Origin: Lantana camara
Taxonomy: Eukaryota > Streptophyta > Magnoliopsida > Lamiales > Verbenaceae
Direction of reading: 5' to 3'
Length of the DNA stretch: 64,000 nucleotides
Assembly: GCA_037501455.1 (NCBI GenBank)
Contig: CM074855.1
Location: 51,281,001 to 51,345,000 of the forward strand
This document shows positions 22,849-35,967 of the stretch, one piece after another; position 1 is the first letter of the stretch; the number at the start of each line of letters is the position of its first letter. A program made the position numbers and the translations under genes. Under the pieces are notes generated by a model. The model was not told the origin of the DNA and did not search any database. It saw only the letters and a list, made by a program, of their open reading frames with translations.

Positions 22849-25800
22849 ATGGAGCACGACAGATATTCCAGTGACCGATCCTCAAGGCACAGGTATCATC
22901 ACCGCCGACATCATCGCCGCGAGAGATCACCACCTCCTCCACCTGCCCAGGCACAGCCCCAGGATTTTATGAATGCAGTAGTGGGGTTAATCGATCAGAG
23001 GCTACAGGAAAGGGTTCCTCCACCACCTCCAGCACCAGTAGCACCTCCGGAGAACCCCATTTCTGCCATTTTACTAGAGTTTCAGAACTAGCGTCCCCCG
23101 AAGTTCTATAAGGGAGACGATATACAGGCAGAGATGTGGCTAAAAGAGATCGAAAGGATTTGGCAGCTTATCCCTTGTGACAGTCAGGAGAAGGCTCGCT
23201 GTACACTTACTCTTATTCAGGGCGAGGCCTATTCTTGGTGGGAGAGCACCCAGATCGTTTTGGAGGCAGCTGGGACAGAGATTACTTGGGAGGTCTTCGT
23301 ACGGGAGTTCAGAAACAAGTATATTCCTCCAGCTTCCCGTACTCGCAGGTTGAGAGAGTTCACCGAGTTAAAGCAGGGAGGCAGGTCTGTGGGTCAGTAT
23401 ATCGCCGAGTTCGAGAGACTTTCTTGCTATGCACCCAACATAGCGAAGGATGACTTTCACAAGGCGATGCAGTTCGTCCAGGGACTCAGGCCAGATATTC
23501 AGGATGCCCTGAAAGCAGCTAATACGAGCACCTGGGCAAAAGCTACCACCAAGGCCCTAAAAGTTGAGGATTCGGATAATGCTAGGAAAGCTACTTCACG
23601 GATTGGACAGGCTTCGGGCTCGAGAGCAGGTCAGGGATCGAGCTCAGGGAAAAGGCCGATGATTCACTCTGCACCCCCAGCTCAGAAGAACCCCGGGAAG
23701 AAGCTTAAGGCGACAGGGCCATTTCCGAGAGGTCCAAGAGCTCCAGCACCACCCCAGCCACCTCAGAGACCGGGCTGCAGATGGTGTAGACTTCCTACAC
23801 ATACCTACGATAACTGCAGGCACCGGTTGGGTTTGTGTTTGATCTGCGGGAGTAACGAGCACATGGTTGACGGCTGTCCGGATCGTCAGGATCCACCACC
23901 TGCAGGACCGAGGCAACTTGTGAGGGCTCGAGCTTATGCACTCGCTGGAGAGGAGCAGGATGCAGAGATAGACCCCGCCGCGGTAGTGGAAGGTATTATT
24001 TGCATCCATGGCACGAACATCCATACATTATTTGATCCAGGAGCTACACACTCCTTTCTTGCGCACTCTATTGCTATTACTTTGTCATTGCCTGCTATGT
24101 GTACTTCTGTGCGCTATATAGTTAGTACTCCTTTCGGTAGTAGGCGAGAGACGGATCAGGTTTACAGGGATGTTCCAGTGGTGATTAAGGGTCGGGAGTT
24201 TCTGACAGACTTCATTGTTATGCCGATGGAGAGATACGGAGCTATATTGGGGATGGAATGGTTATACAGGCATTGTACTACCGTGGATTGTCGGGCTAAA
24301 AAGGTTCAGTTGGGTTCAGAGGTTGTTACGGGCTGTACTTCGAAGACCGTACCCCTACTTTCGTTTTCAGAGGCTCAGAGATTAGTCAGAGACGGGGCTA
24401 CAGGGTTCATTGCCTATATTTTGAACAAGCCAAAAGATCAGGTGAAATTAGAGGACACCGAAGTGGTAAAGGAATTCCCCGAGGTATTCCCAGAGAAATT
24501 GGATTCCTTGCCTCCTGAACGAGAGATTGAATTTGTGATCGATCTTTTCCCGAATGCTGAGCCGTATTCAAAGACTCCGTACCGGATGGCTCCAGCTGAA
24601 TTAAAAGAATTAAAAGTCCAGCTGGAAGCATTGTTGGAAGTTGGGTACATTCGATCGAGTTCTTCGCCTTGGGGAGCGCCAGTTTTATTTGTAAAGAAAA
24701 AGGACGGGACTTTAAGAATGTGCATTGACTACAGGGAGTTGAACAGGATGACTATCAAGAACAAGTATACTCTCCCACATATCGAGGAGTTATTCGATAT
24801 ACTTCAAGGTTCCAAAGTGTATTCAAAATTGGATCTAAGACAGGGATACTATCAGCTGCGCATCCGAGCAGAGGATATTCCTAAGACAGGATTCAATACT
24901 CGGTACGGGCACTATGAGTTCGTGGTTATGCCATTTGGATTAACTAACGCCCCAACAGCTTTTATGGATATGATGCACCGGATATTCAGGCCTTTCCTCG
25001 ACAAGTTCGTGGTGATTTTTATTGACGATATTTTGGTTTTCTCAAAATCAGCCGAAGAGCACGCGAGACATCTCAGGCTCGTTCTTCAGACATTAAAAGA
25101 ACATCAGTTGTTTGCTAAGTTCTGTAAGTGTGAATTTTGGATCGATCGGGTTTCCTTCTTGGGCCATGTGATTTCAGGAAAAGGGTTGGAAGTCGATCCC
25201 TCGAAAATCGAGGCCGTGCTCAAGTGGGAGAAACCAAAGAACGCCTCGGAAATTAGAAGCTTCTTGGGATTGGCCGGTTACTATAGAAGATTTGTTCAGG
25301 ACTTCTCCAAGATTGTTGCACCCTTAACCCGATTGACAAAGAAGGATGTTAAGTTTGTCTGGGACGAGAAATGTGATCCAAGCTTCAACTTTTTGAAAGA
25401 AAAGTTAGTCTCAGCTCCGGTGTTAACTTTACCCGAGGGTTCAGAAGGATATGCGGTATACACAGATGCTTCTAAAGAAGGCTTAGGTTGTGTTTTGACT
25501 CAGAAAGGAAAAGTGATCGCTTATGCTTCCCGAAAGCTAAAGGAATATGAAAGGAATTATCCGACACACGACCTAGAGCTTGCAGCCATGATCTTTGCTC
25601 TCGGGAAATGGAGACATTATCTTTACGGGACTTCCTTTGAGATTTTTACCGACCATAAGAGCCTCCAGTATTTATTCACACAGAAAGGTTTGAATATGAG
25701 GCAACGGCATTGGATGGAAAAGCTAGAGGATTATGATTGTACAATTAAATACCATCCCGGGAAAGCAAATGTGGTCGCCGATGCACTTAGCAGAAAGGCG

Positions 25801-27354
25801 AGTGTATCGAGTTTGGAAATAAAGGAAAGTGAGGAAGTTGTCCCGATTGTGTTAAAGGCTCGGGTTTCTAATATCACAGTTCAGCCGGAATTAAAGCATC
25901 AGTTATTTGAGGCTCAGAATAAGGATCCGGAAGTGCAGAAGCTTGTAAGTAAAGCTAAAGATGACCCGGAGAGTCCGTTTGGGTTTGATGAGACCGGGTT
26001 GCTTCGGTTTAAAAACAGAGTAGTAGTACCTGAAGAATTGAGACGGGTCCTACTTGAAGAAGCTCACAAGTCAGCCTACTCGATCCACCCAGGAGGGAAT
26101 AAAATGTATAAGGATTTGAAACAATATTATTGGTGGAACGGGATGAAGAGAGACGTGGCAGAGTACGTGAAACATTGCTTGACTTGTCAGAAAGTGAAAG
26201 CTGAGCACCAAAAGCCCGCGGGACTTCTGCAACCGTTACCTATTCCCAAGTGGAAGTGGGAACAAGTAACGATGGACTTTGTTTCCGGATTACCAAAGGT
26301 TAAAGGCGGGTTTGATGAAATTTGGGTAATCGTGGATAGATTTACAAAGTCTGCTCACTTTCTACCGGTCCGGATGTCCTATAAGATTCCGAAGTTGGCT
26401 GAAATCTATAACAGAGAGATTATTCGACTTCATGGCATTCCGGTGAGCATAGTCTCAGACCGAGACCCGAGGTTTACTTCTAAGTTGTGGCAGGAATTAC
26501 AGGCTGTCTTGGGTAAGAAACTTAAGTTCAGTACAACATTTCACCCTCAAACAGACGGTCAAACGGAAAGGTTAATCAGGTATTTGGAAGATCTTCTTCG
26601 GGCTTGTGCGATGGATTTTCAGAACTCGTGGTCAGAACAGCTTCCTTTAATTGAGTTTGCTTATAACAACAGCTTTCAGGCTTCGATCGGGATGGCTCCT
26701 TATGAACTCCTTTATGGAAGAAAGTGCCGATCTCCGTTGTTCTTCGACTTGGAAGAATGGAAATGGTCGAAACAGGAAGGAGTAAAGAAAGGGGAAAGAT
26801 TCGAAAGGCCTTCCAAAGTCGTTCAAGCTATGATTGAAAAGGTTCAGATGATTCAACAACGGATGAAAGCCGCGCAAGATAGGCAAAAGAGCTATGCTGA
26901 TAAACGCCGAAGAGATCTAGAGTTTGAAGTTGGTGACCGGGTATTCTTGAAGGTGTCACCAAGGAAAGGTTTCACCCGGATCGGGAAAGGAGGAAAACTT
27001 AATCCCCGCTACTTAGGTCCGTTCGAGATTCTTGAAAGAATAGGCAAGGTCGCCTATCAACTGGACCTACCACCGAGTCTTACGGGGATTCATAACGTAT
27101 TTCATGTTTCACAACTAAGGAAATATTACCCCGATGAGACTACGATTCTCCCCGTGGAAGAAGTTGAGTTGGAACCGAATTTGACGTTTGTTCAGAGGCC
27201 GGTTAAGATTATGGATCGAAAATTTCAGCAACTAAGAAATCGGAGGATTCCCATGGTTAAAGTGTTGTGGAGAAGCGATAAAACCGAGGAAGCTACTTGG
27301 GAAACAGAGGATAAAATGAAACGGTTCCACCCGGAGTTGTTCGAGCAAGACTAG
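22849..27354 (+). pseudogene. element C gag-pol polyprotein, complete except for one TAG
   Basis: The frame of 1502 codons starts at ATG 22849 with an Arg/His-rich then Pro-rich Gag N-terminus. It meets one TAG at 23089-23091, then runs open from 23092 to 27354 (1406 aa from the next Met at 23134). From that Met: Gag core residues 1-150; two CCHC knuckles at about 215-228 and 235-248; protease DPGATHS at 301; reverse transcriptase about 500-690 with FIDD at 629; RNase H from about 776; integrase HHCC from about 977 followed by the DDE core (Asp in MDFVSG, Asp in SDRD); and a chromodomain-like end at about 1375-1404. All catalytic motifs I could check are present. The sibling A copies have Gln at the stop, which fits CAG to TAG. 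It is either recently inactivated or a defective copy moved in trans. Confidence 0.95.
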
Positions 27355-27378
27355 AGAATCTGGGGACCAGATTCTTCT

Positions 27379-27390
27379 AAGGGGGGAGAG
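27379..27390 (+). other. polypurine tract of element C
   Basis: AAGGGGGGAGAG lies one base before the start of the 3' LTR and 24 bp after the pol stop. Confidence 0.88.
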
Positions 27391-28372
27391 TTGTAACGCC
27401 CCGGTTTCCGGATGATCAGGCAAGCACGCCACGTGTGAGTTGCGTGTAGGTTTTATTTTATTTCTTTAATCTATAATATATTCTTACGTGGCATTCATAA
27501 TTTTATAAAATTCATGAAACATTGTTTCTATAAATCATTTGATTTCATATCATCAAAAAATATTATTTCATTACATGGAAAATATTTATTGCATGAGACA
27601 ATTACCGAAAGCATTTCAAATTACCAATTTGTCCCTAAATATTCATTTTAAAACTTTGGGGACTTAATTGCATGATTCTTCAAGGATATGATTGATCACT
27701 TTCAAAACCTACCTACACCTTATTGCATAACTTAAACAATTGAAGGAGTAATTGGCAAATTGAGCAATTTCACACATTTCCATGGGATGAATCATGTTAT
27801 ACCATTTCCATGAGCTTCCATCAACTCATTTTTTTCATCCAAAATTCACCAAACCCATTTGCTCTCTCTCGGTACTCCAAGGAAGAAAAGGGAAGGAGTG
27901 ATTTCTCTCCCAATCATCAAGATTTCAAGAAATTTGCAAAGCTTTTGAAAGTTGATCATCATTTTCTCCTATTTTCTCCATTTCCTCCATTGTTAAGGTT
28001 GGTTGAGCATGAATGATGATTCTTGATCATATATGTACAAGTTAGGGTTTGGGATTTATGGGCTAGATGGATTAATTGAATATGAAAGCACGATTCTATG
28101 ATCATATTAGGAATTATGGCATGATTCTTTCATGGTTGGTTGGGAAAATTTAAGCTTGGATGATCAAAATGATCATGTACATGAAACCTTGAAAGCTTGA
28201 AGATATAGCATGTTTTGTGTGTTTAAATGTTATAATAGTGTCTATTGAACATATATGTATCATATTTCCAGAAGTTGTTAACTTGGTTGATTAAAATGGA
28301 TTTTTTGGTTGGCTTTGTTGTTGATTGCCGTAGCCCTCCCCTGTTTTGCTCTGTTTTCCAGTTGCAGAAACT

Positions 28373-28599
28373 GGGAACGGCCGTTCCTAGCCTCAAGGCA
28401 TTGTGGGAACGGGCGTTCCCATCCCTTTCCAAAATTTAGGCGGCCGAGCATGGGAACGGCCGTTCCCATTTTGGCCTTGCGCCGGAAGGGCCGTTCCCAG
28501 CTTAGACGCATTTTAAAATGAAAAACATTGGAACGTTTCTTGGGGCTGCATGGGAACGACCGTTCCCATTTTACAAAGGTGACCGGAACGGCCGTTCCC
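28373..28599. repeat. six-copy palindrome array in C 3' LTR
   Basis: This is the same array as 20881-21107. Several copies are closer to the perfect GGGAACGGCCGTTCCC here: the first and fifth carry C where the 5' LTR has T. The 5' LTR copies therefore look decayed by C-to-T change. Confidence 0.88.
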
Positions 28600-28668
28600 A
28601 CCTGACATGCAGAACAAAAGTTTCTGCATAAAATTACGTTTTTGACCCCTCGATCCAACGACTTCTTT

Positions 28669-28886
28669 GACCCCGAATTGCTATAATATGTGCTAATATG
28701 ATGTGAAACGACATGTTATCATACCACATTGCATTTTCATGGTCGTCTCGACACATTTCCGCCGTTCGTCATATTTTGACCCCGAATTGCTATAATATGT
28801 GCTAATATGATGTGAAACGACATGTTATCATACCACATTGCATTTTCATGGTAGTCTCGACACATTTCCGCCGTTCGTCATATTTT
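28669..28886 (+). repeat. 109-bp tandem duplication in C 3' LTR
   Basis: Two adjacent copies (28669-28777 and 28778-28886) both begin GACCCCGAATTGC and differ at very few sites. The 5' LTR has a single copy (about 21177-21285), so the duplication arose after insertion. Confidence 0.92.
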
Positions 28887-29243
28887 GGTCATTTTAGTTC
28901 ATGTCTCATGTTTATACGTCGTATTTGCACAGGTCACGAGGGCGTGGACGGGGAGCAAGCTCCTTAGAACACTTCTTTATTATATTTGCAAGAAAAGGTG
29001 AGGTTTTGTTTTGGTAAAACGAACCCTATAACCCTTATGTGCTAGTTTTCGGCCAAAGCGTATTATAATTATGAATGATTTCAAAACCATGAACATTTCA
29101 AGCAAGCAATTCATGATTTCAAGCATGTTTGGCGAGTACATGATTGCACGTGGGCCCGAGGGTAATTCTTGAGCCAACCGGGAAAGCAAGGGCTGACGGG
29201 TAACTCCTGAATTATCCTCACATTGTTGGGATCACCCCCGAAG

Positions 29244-29731
29244 CCACTAGGAGATTAGTGGTGGAAGGAGTTCCGTGTCTAGAGGGTCATGTCCTCTACA
29301 CACACCATGTCGTGGATAGTTGAGCCTTGCAAACTCGCTATCACCCGGAGAAAGAAGGAGACTGGGGATTAATCCGGCATGTCGGGTTATCCTCGGGTTA
29401 TTGCATGATTTCAAGCATGAAATTGTCTATGTGAGCACTAAATAAATTGCATGATCACGTATATATCAAGCAAGCAAGCATGATCACGTATTGTTCACGA
29501 TTGGGAGTTCGGTTGGAGATTGCCCTTGCTCGCCGGGGCCACATGTTCATGACATTGACAAGCATGATTAAATAAACGTGTTAAAATGATTGGTTGTAAC
29601 CTCGGGCAAAGATTAAACTTCTTGAATTATATACCTATTTTATTCTAAAGTCTTCACCTGGGGCTACAACTTGCATGTGACGCGTGATATATATATATAT
29701 TATTGCCCCTCACTCAGTCTTCGGTAGACTG
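29244..29731 (+). other. conserved hairpin module, C 3' LTR
   Basis: H1 is at 29244-29261, H2 at 29281-29297, H3 at 29315-29342 and H4 at 29715-29731. In H3 one C of the stem is T here, which turns a C-G pair into a U-G wobble and keeps the stem. Confidence 0.62.
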
Positions 29732-30197
29732 ATACTTCACTTTTCAGGTACCTTTGAGCGTGGTCGTGCTAGGCGGGTGTCCGGTCGTTCTAGTTTTGCA
29801 TTTTCATGAGTCTAGCACCGTACCTTCATGTATATTACTTTTGAGATATTTCATATTATTGATCGGTATTAGTATTTTTGGATACATGGTTATGTATATT
29901 ATTAAGAGATGATAATGTATTGATAGTTAAAGTGGTATCTATAAGTATTTATTCGGTAAATATGGTACCTATATGTACGAATGATTTAATTGCTTCCGCT
30001 TTCATTATCATGTTCGCTTTGATGTTGTTGGGGAGAGTGTCCCGCCTAGCTCGTCATTTTTATTTTCACCCGTTCGCTATAGTTTTGGTTTATGTATGAA
30101 CTTTCCATTTCATACGTGGATCGAGGCTATAGTGCGGGGGATGTGGTGCCCAGGGGGGTTAGGGTGCTACAGTATCGCTACGTACAGGGGTGCTACA

Positions 30198-31783
30198 TGA
30201 TAACTAAAGCTCGAGTCGCGAACGTTGTGATGATATCACCATTGAAAGAACTAGTGTTGGAAGCTCAGAAGAACGACGAGTGGATTAAGAAATGTCTCGA
30301 ATCTAAGGAGAAGGATGATGAGACTAAGTTCAGGGTTGATGAACATGGAATATTGAGGTACAAAGGTCGAGTATGCGTACCAACTGTTTTGAGGAAAGAG
30401 ATTCTCGACGAAGCGCATAAGACTAAGTACACGATACATCCCGGAGGCACTAAGATGTATCAAGATGTTAAGACTCAATTCTGGTGGAATGGAATGAAGA
30501 GAGACATAGCCAACTATGTCAAGAAGTGCTTAACTTGTCAGAAAGTTAAAGCTGAGAACCAGAAGCCGAGTGGGAAGTTGAAACCATTACCGATTCCGAC
30601 TTGGAAGTGGGAGCAAATCATAATGGATTTTGTCACTGGATTACCCAAAGTCAGAGGAGGACAAGATAGTATCTGGGTGATCATTGATCGATTGACAAAG
30701 TCAGCGCACTTTTTGCCAGTAAAGACGACAGATAAGGTCAACACGTTGGCAAAGCTGTACCAACAAGAGATTGTCAGATTACATGGAGTCCCGAACAGTA
30801 TAGTCTCGGATAGAGATCCGAAATTCACGTCGCAATTATGGAAAGAAATTCAGACTTTAATGGGAACAAAGTTGAACTTCAGTACTGCAGCGCATCCTCA
30901 GACAGATGGACAATCAGAAAGGATGATCAAATACTTGGAAGATATGCTAAGAGCTTGCGCTTTGGACTTCCAGGAAAGTTGGAAAGAGTGTTTACCTCTT
31001 GTGGAGTTTGCATACAATAATAGTTATCAAGCTTCTATTAAAGCTGCTCCGTATGAAGCCTTGTATGGAAGGAAATGTAGATCCCCGTTATACTGGGATT
31101 TGGATGAAGCGAGATGTACTGAGGAAGGACCGATCAGAGTGAATTCAGCTAAATGGATAAGAGAAGCGACGGAGAAGATTCAGATCATTCGCCAGAGAAT
31201 GAAAGCTGCCCAGGACAGGCAGAAGAGTTATGCTGATCGACGAAGAAGGGATTTGGAATTCGCAGTGGGCGAAAAGGTATTTCTGAAGGCATCTCCAAGG
31301 AATGGGTTTTCCCGAATTGGGAAAGGTGGAAAGTTAAACCCGAGATATGTTGGACCATATGAGATACTAGAGAGAGTCGGATCGACTGCTTATAGATTGG
31401 ATTTGCCTGTAGGTTTAACAGGAATCCACAACGTATTTCATGTATCTCAGCTTCGCAAGTGTTTCTCGGATGAGACAGAGGTTGTGCCGGTAGAGGAGAT
31501 ACCGTTGGAACCGGATCTGACTTATGTTTTGAAGCCCGCTAAGATTCTCGATAGGAAGTTTCAAGAGTTGAGGAATAGGAAAATTCCTTTAGTTAAAGTC
31601 CTTTGGAAGGGACATGGGACAGAAGAGGCAACCTGGGAGACAGAAGAGAAAATGCAGAAGCATCACCCTGAGTTGTTTGCAGTTACAACGGAAGAATCTG
31701 AGGACAGATTCTCTTTAAGGAGGGGTGATTGTAACAGCCCAAAACAGGGCCTGGATGAAAACAGTAAGTTAAGGCAGTGGTAA
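30198..31783 (+). pseudogene. element B pol, 3' part (integrase and chromodomain)
   Basis: This is the remainder of B's polyprotein after the C insertion; its first five bases are the TGATA duplication. It encodes the integrase zinc finger (from about 30415), the catalytic core with MDFVTG (about 30622) and SDRDPKF (about 30808), the EALYGRK segment, and a chromodomain-like end (about 31584-31680). No stop occurs before 31781. The frame passes through the polypurine tract and ends 54 bases inside the 3' LTR. An in-frame extension of the open frame leftward into the C LTR (30092) is artificial. It is coding-intact on its own but lacks its own start. Confidence 0.93.
31717..31728 (+). other. 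polypurine tract of element B
   Basis: AAGGAGGGGTGA lies immediately before the 3' LTR and inside the pol reading frame. One T interrupts the purine run. Confidence 0.75.
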
Positions 31784-34497
31784 AGCGTTTATAGACCGTG
31801 ATCCAACTTTTTGAGTCATCATGCATTGCATTCTTACATGAACTTGGTGCTCGTATATGATCTGACATGTTTTAAGGGGTAATTCTTGACCTTTGATTCA
31901 GTTTACTATTCATAACCCGAGCCTACCTTGTTCATATTGCTACTCGAACCCTAGAGGTTCATCACACATGTTTCCCAATCATTTGAACTTGTTTCCCGAA
32001 CTCAGAAAGTCTTTCTTGAGCCATAAGGGTATTTTTGGAACTTACCGACCAAAGTTACTATTCATCAGAAAATGAGCTTTTGATTCTGATACCTTTTCCT
32101 ACCCAAGTTACAGTCGAATCGATCCTTGAGTCGAGACGAGTCTTTTGAAATCATTCTTAGCTTGGAAATCCATTCTGGAACTTTGTTTTATTGAATACGT
32201 TTTTGAAAACCCTAGTTTACTATTCCTTTTACGAACGGTTTTCATTCGGAAAATGTTTTCTCTTCGGATTTGCACTACTTGAGCTATTTCAAGATTTTTG
32301 AGATGTTTTACAACTCTTGATTCAAACCCTAGCTTCAAATTTTGAAGCGTACGTTCGTACGTGAGAATTCACTATTCATCCTACATTTTCAACTTTTTAA
32401 CGGTAAAACGTTTTATAGTCGATTTTGGACTCAAAACGCTTCTCGATTTATTTCTTGAATTTTGGAAGCAATCCGGACTTGAAAATCATTCTAGAAAGTC
32501 GTTTTTCACTCATGTCGAGTTTCGAGCTCAAAACTTTTATTCACTAAAACTAATGTATCTTTCAAACGGTAAATCCGATTTCGACGAATGAATATGCGTT
32601 TCGAAGCTAATTTTCTTGCCGTCGGAATGGTTAAACTTCCAGCCACTTATCCTTGAGTCTTGGGGGACGAAATTACAGAAATACCCCCAGCAGTCCCATT
32701 TTAGCTTCAACATGCCTAAAGCTTCCAAGAGAAGTTATTCCACTTTTGCTCTCCTACCCTTCTCCACATTTTATTTCCAAGGTGAGGGGCTTCTCTTCAA
32801 CTATAAATAGAGCGTTCATGGCATTTCATTCCTTGCCCAAAGTTGTGTTGACAACACCCTTTCTTCTCTCCCTCTCCCCCTCTTTTCCGTCGGCCACCCC
32901 CCCCTTGTAGCTAGGTTAGTTTGTTTTGTTTTTATGTTATGTTTAGTTTAGTTTATGTTTTTATGTTATGGTATGTTTATATTATGTTTAGGTTGGGTCT
33001 TAGGGTCTTCCCTAAGCCATATAGGATTTTATTTTATGCATTTATTATATAGTTTTCATGATATGTTTCAATAGATGTTTATATGTTTTAATTGTTTAGT
33101 ATATGCTTGAATATGTTATCAATTGCTCTAGTATATGCTATGATCATGTGATATGATTGTTATATTATGAGAATTGATGCATGATTATGGAATTTGAATT
33201 ATGTTCATGCATGTTAGCTAATGGAATAGTGACTTACAAGTAATTATGTCACAACTTGTTACATGTTGATATTGGAATTAAATTGTTACATGTTACATGC
33301 CTAAAGGTTCATGATATATGATATGATATGATATGATATATGTTGTGACATGTTGTCACATTGTTATATGATTCTTGAATTATGAATTGAGCTTATGTTA
33401 TGATATGGATTAATGGATTAGTGCCTTGATTATGTTATACACTTTAATAGTGTCACATGTTATAACCTAAGATAGAATAGTGTTTCATAACTTGATCTTA
33501 TGCCTTAATTGGATCTCTTAACTATAGGTTATACCTTTAACCTAGATCACACTTGATTATATTAACATGAACTTGAAACTATAGGTTATAATCAAGATCA
33601 TAATTTGATTAGGGTGTGTGTGTGTGTGCATGCCGTGTGTGTGTGTGTGTTCGTGCATGGTGTGTGTGTGTACCGTGTGTGTGTAGGTGTGTGTATAGTA
33701 AGGGTTTGACCCGACCCTTTGACCCGACATGTGAATAGTAACCTGTGAATAGTAATCTGAATTGTAATCTTGAATAGTACTTTTGAATAGTGCTTTTGAA
33801 TAGTAAAAATGAATTAAAACTTGTGCTTTCTCTATAGACAATTGCACCTAGGGTTTCCATATCCAGGGTCTAAAATGTGTTTTCAAAATGTGTTTTCTTT
33901 CGTGGACTTGTTTCTTAACCTAAGGTTTGCGATAGGATTCATAACTTGACTAGAGCTTACTCGGTTATAGTAAGATCATAGTCTAACGTTAAGAGTAACT
34001 CACTTTGATGTATTCCTTTGTGTGTTACCTCTCTTGAATACCTTAAATGGTATTACTCTCTTGTGTTACATGTTCTTTACATGTTCTTTGTTCATTGTTT
34101 CATGCATTTCATATGCATCTTGGTTAGTAGTGGGTCTTAGTTCTTAAGCTCACTCTAGTGCACCACCTACAGGAGTTAAAGTTGAGCATTGGGATCCCCA
34201 GGGCACCGTATAATCTGTCTACCAACCTTTGTTACTGATAGGTGAGGTGAAGTTATAAATGTTTTCCAACTGGAACCACGATTATATTATCGTATCATAT
34301 GTTTTGAAATTCAAAGCTAAACCTTGTTTTGAACTATCCCTTTTATCGGGACATTCTCTTGAAAGGATCATTTATACTTTAATAGTATACCTTGATCAAC
34401 AGTACATGTTTTCCAAAGTTCTGCATTCTTGTTCAAAGACAGTTACATGTTTTGCATATGTTTTCAAAGTACAGTTTACAGACAAAATCACATGTTT

Positions 34498-34615
34498 TCA
34501 GACAGAATCATATGTTTTACAGACAGCATCACATGTTTTCAGACAGAATCATATGTTTTACAGACAGCATCGCATGTTTTCAGACAGAATCATATGTTTT
34601 ACAGACAACATCATA
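34498..34615 (+). repeat. 41-bp minisatellite in B 3' LTR (three units)
   Basis: Three units begin CAGACAGAATCATATG at about 34499, 34540 and 34581. The 5' LTR has two. Confidence 0.82.
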
Positions 34616-34803
34616 TGTTAGAGTTACAGTTTCACATGTTAGTTAGCATACTGGAGTGATACTCTGGTCATTGCTAATCTTAAATGCAAGCATACAGTTT
34701 ACAGTTTGGGCCCGGTGGTTATGTGTGGAGGTGATGCTCGGGAGGTGAGCGCCAATGACATCACCAATACCGGCCGCCACACTTAGACTATTGACACCGA
34801 CTT

Positions 34804-35443
34804 TTAACAGGAGGTTTGTTAAGTCAGGACAATCTGTCTGGGAACGGACAGCAAATCTGTTCCCATTACATGTTTACAGGTCGCCTAGGGCTAGTTACTC
34901 GAAGTGACAACCGGTGGAGGATGGTGCATGTTTGTATGTGTTGGTAAGAGTTGTTGTTGACCTTGGTCCAATAGTCTACTGTGTGCGGAGTTGTTGTTGA
35001 TCTTGGTCCAATGCTCTACTTTATGTGGGGTTATTGTTGATCTTGGTCCGATACTCTACTATACGTGGAATTATTGTTGATCCTGGTCCGATGCTCTACC
35101 GAATCATGTTTTTCTGGAGTAAGGATGGAGGAGCCTAGCTTGCGGGCAAAATTCTGTTTCATAAAGGATGGTTCATATCTGGAAAAGTTCACTTTACCCT
35201 TATCCCGTTTTATGAAAGAACTACGAACCATCAACAGCATATGTGTGCGCGTGTGATAGCATTCATGAAAATGTTTTATAACGTGTATTCTTTTACAGCA
35301 TCGCATTCAAAGAGTTTTATCAATCGAACTTGTTTCGAGTTCTTCCTTAGAGCATCGCATTTAACAGTTTCGAACTTTACTTCAAGTTCTTTATCATTCA
35401 GTACTTTCTTTAAAGTATTCCCTCACTTAGTCCTTTTGACTAA
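34804..35443 (+). other. conserved hairpin module, B 3' LTR
   Basis: H1 is at 34804-34822 and H4 at 35427-35443, identical in pairing to the 5' LTR copies. Confidence 0.5.
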
Positions 35444-35967
35444 TACCTCTCCTGTTTTCTTGCCTCGTGGTTTCAGGTCTTGCAGCCGAAGTCTAGAGGT
35501 ATCTTGAAGCTCTAGATTGTCATTTTTGTTTCAGTCAGGACTTAGTATTACTTTCTTTTGTGTCATGCATATGTTTTATGGCTGCATCACTTTATGTTTC
35601 TGTATATGTTTCTGAATACTTGAGTATCTTTGTTATACTCTTTCTGCTACTCTGTTACCGATATTTTGAACTCTGCTATATCGGTACTTAGATGTGAATC
35701 TATTATATGTTCTGATATGCCGAGTCTCTCTTACACGATCAATATGTTCTTGCTTGTTACATGCCATCACGCACATGTTTTGAAAAGTTTTAAAATACTC
35801 TGATTTTCCGATGCATAGCCACATCGTTGTACATGTATAGTTCTGATAGATAGCCGTTCGCTGGAGTATTTCTTGAGTGATGGCTCACACCATTACTTGA
35901 GAGGTGCTTCAGTGCGGGGGTTGAGACGCCGCTCTCCTCTTGTTCTGGTACGGGTGGGGGCGTTACA

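Larger units (their letters stand above)
19900..30197 (+). mobile_element. element C, nearly intact Ty3/gypsy chromovirus
   Basis: C has complete structure: 5' LTR, primer site, one gag-pol frame, polypurine tract and 3' LTR, in 10,298 bp. The target duplication TGATA is exact (19895-19899 and 30198-30202). The LTRs differ at only a few tens of sites by eye, apart from one tandem duplication, so it is young. The only coding lesion found is one TAG in gag. It is inserted in element B's pol in the same orientation. Confidence 0.96.
27392..30197 (+). mobile_element. 3' LTR of element C
   Basis: This LTR is 2806 bp and matches the 5' LTR closely. The extra length is one 109-bp tandem duplication at 28669-28886. 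It repeats the palindrome array (28373-28599), the hairpin module (29244-29731) and the doubled terminal GGGTGCTACA. Confidence 0.95.
11044..35967 (+). mobile_element. element B, Ty3/gypsy chromovirus with 4.1-kb LTRs (split by element C)
   Basis: B inserted into A2 gag. It starts TGTAACAGCC and ends GGCGTTACA. The flanks are GAGAT (11039-11043) and AAGAT (35968-35972), a 5-bp target duplication with one mismatch. Internal order is 5' LTR, primer site, an extra ORF, gag-pol (interrupted by element C at 19900-30197), polypurine tract and 3' LTR. Without C the element would be about 14.6 kb. It carries several stops, so it is not autonomous now. Confidence 0.93.
31730..35967 (+). mobile_element. 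3' LTR of element B
   Basis: This LTR is 4238 bp, 98 bp longer than the 5' LTR. The difference is accounted for by a 36-bp block retained at about 35130-35166, a third 41-bp minisatellite unit, and about 21 extra bases in the GT-rich tract (33612-33692). It has the TATA box at 32802-32810 and hairpins H1 (34804-34822) and H4 (35427-35443). Confidence 0.93.

Noticed and set aside
30092..30197. Start of the B integrase frame within the C LTR
   Set aside because: The frame is open by chance through the C LTR end; real B coding begins at the TGATA duplication (30198).
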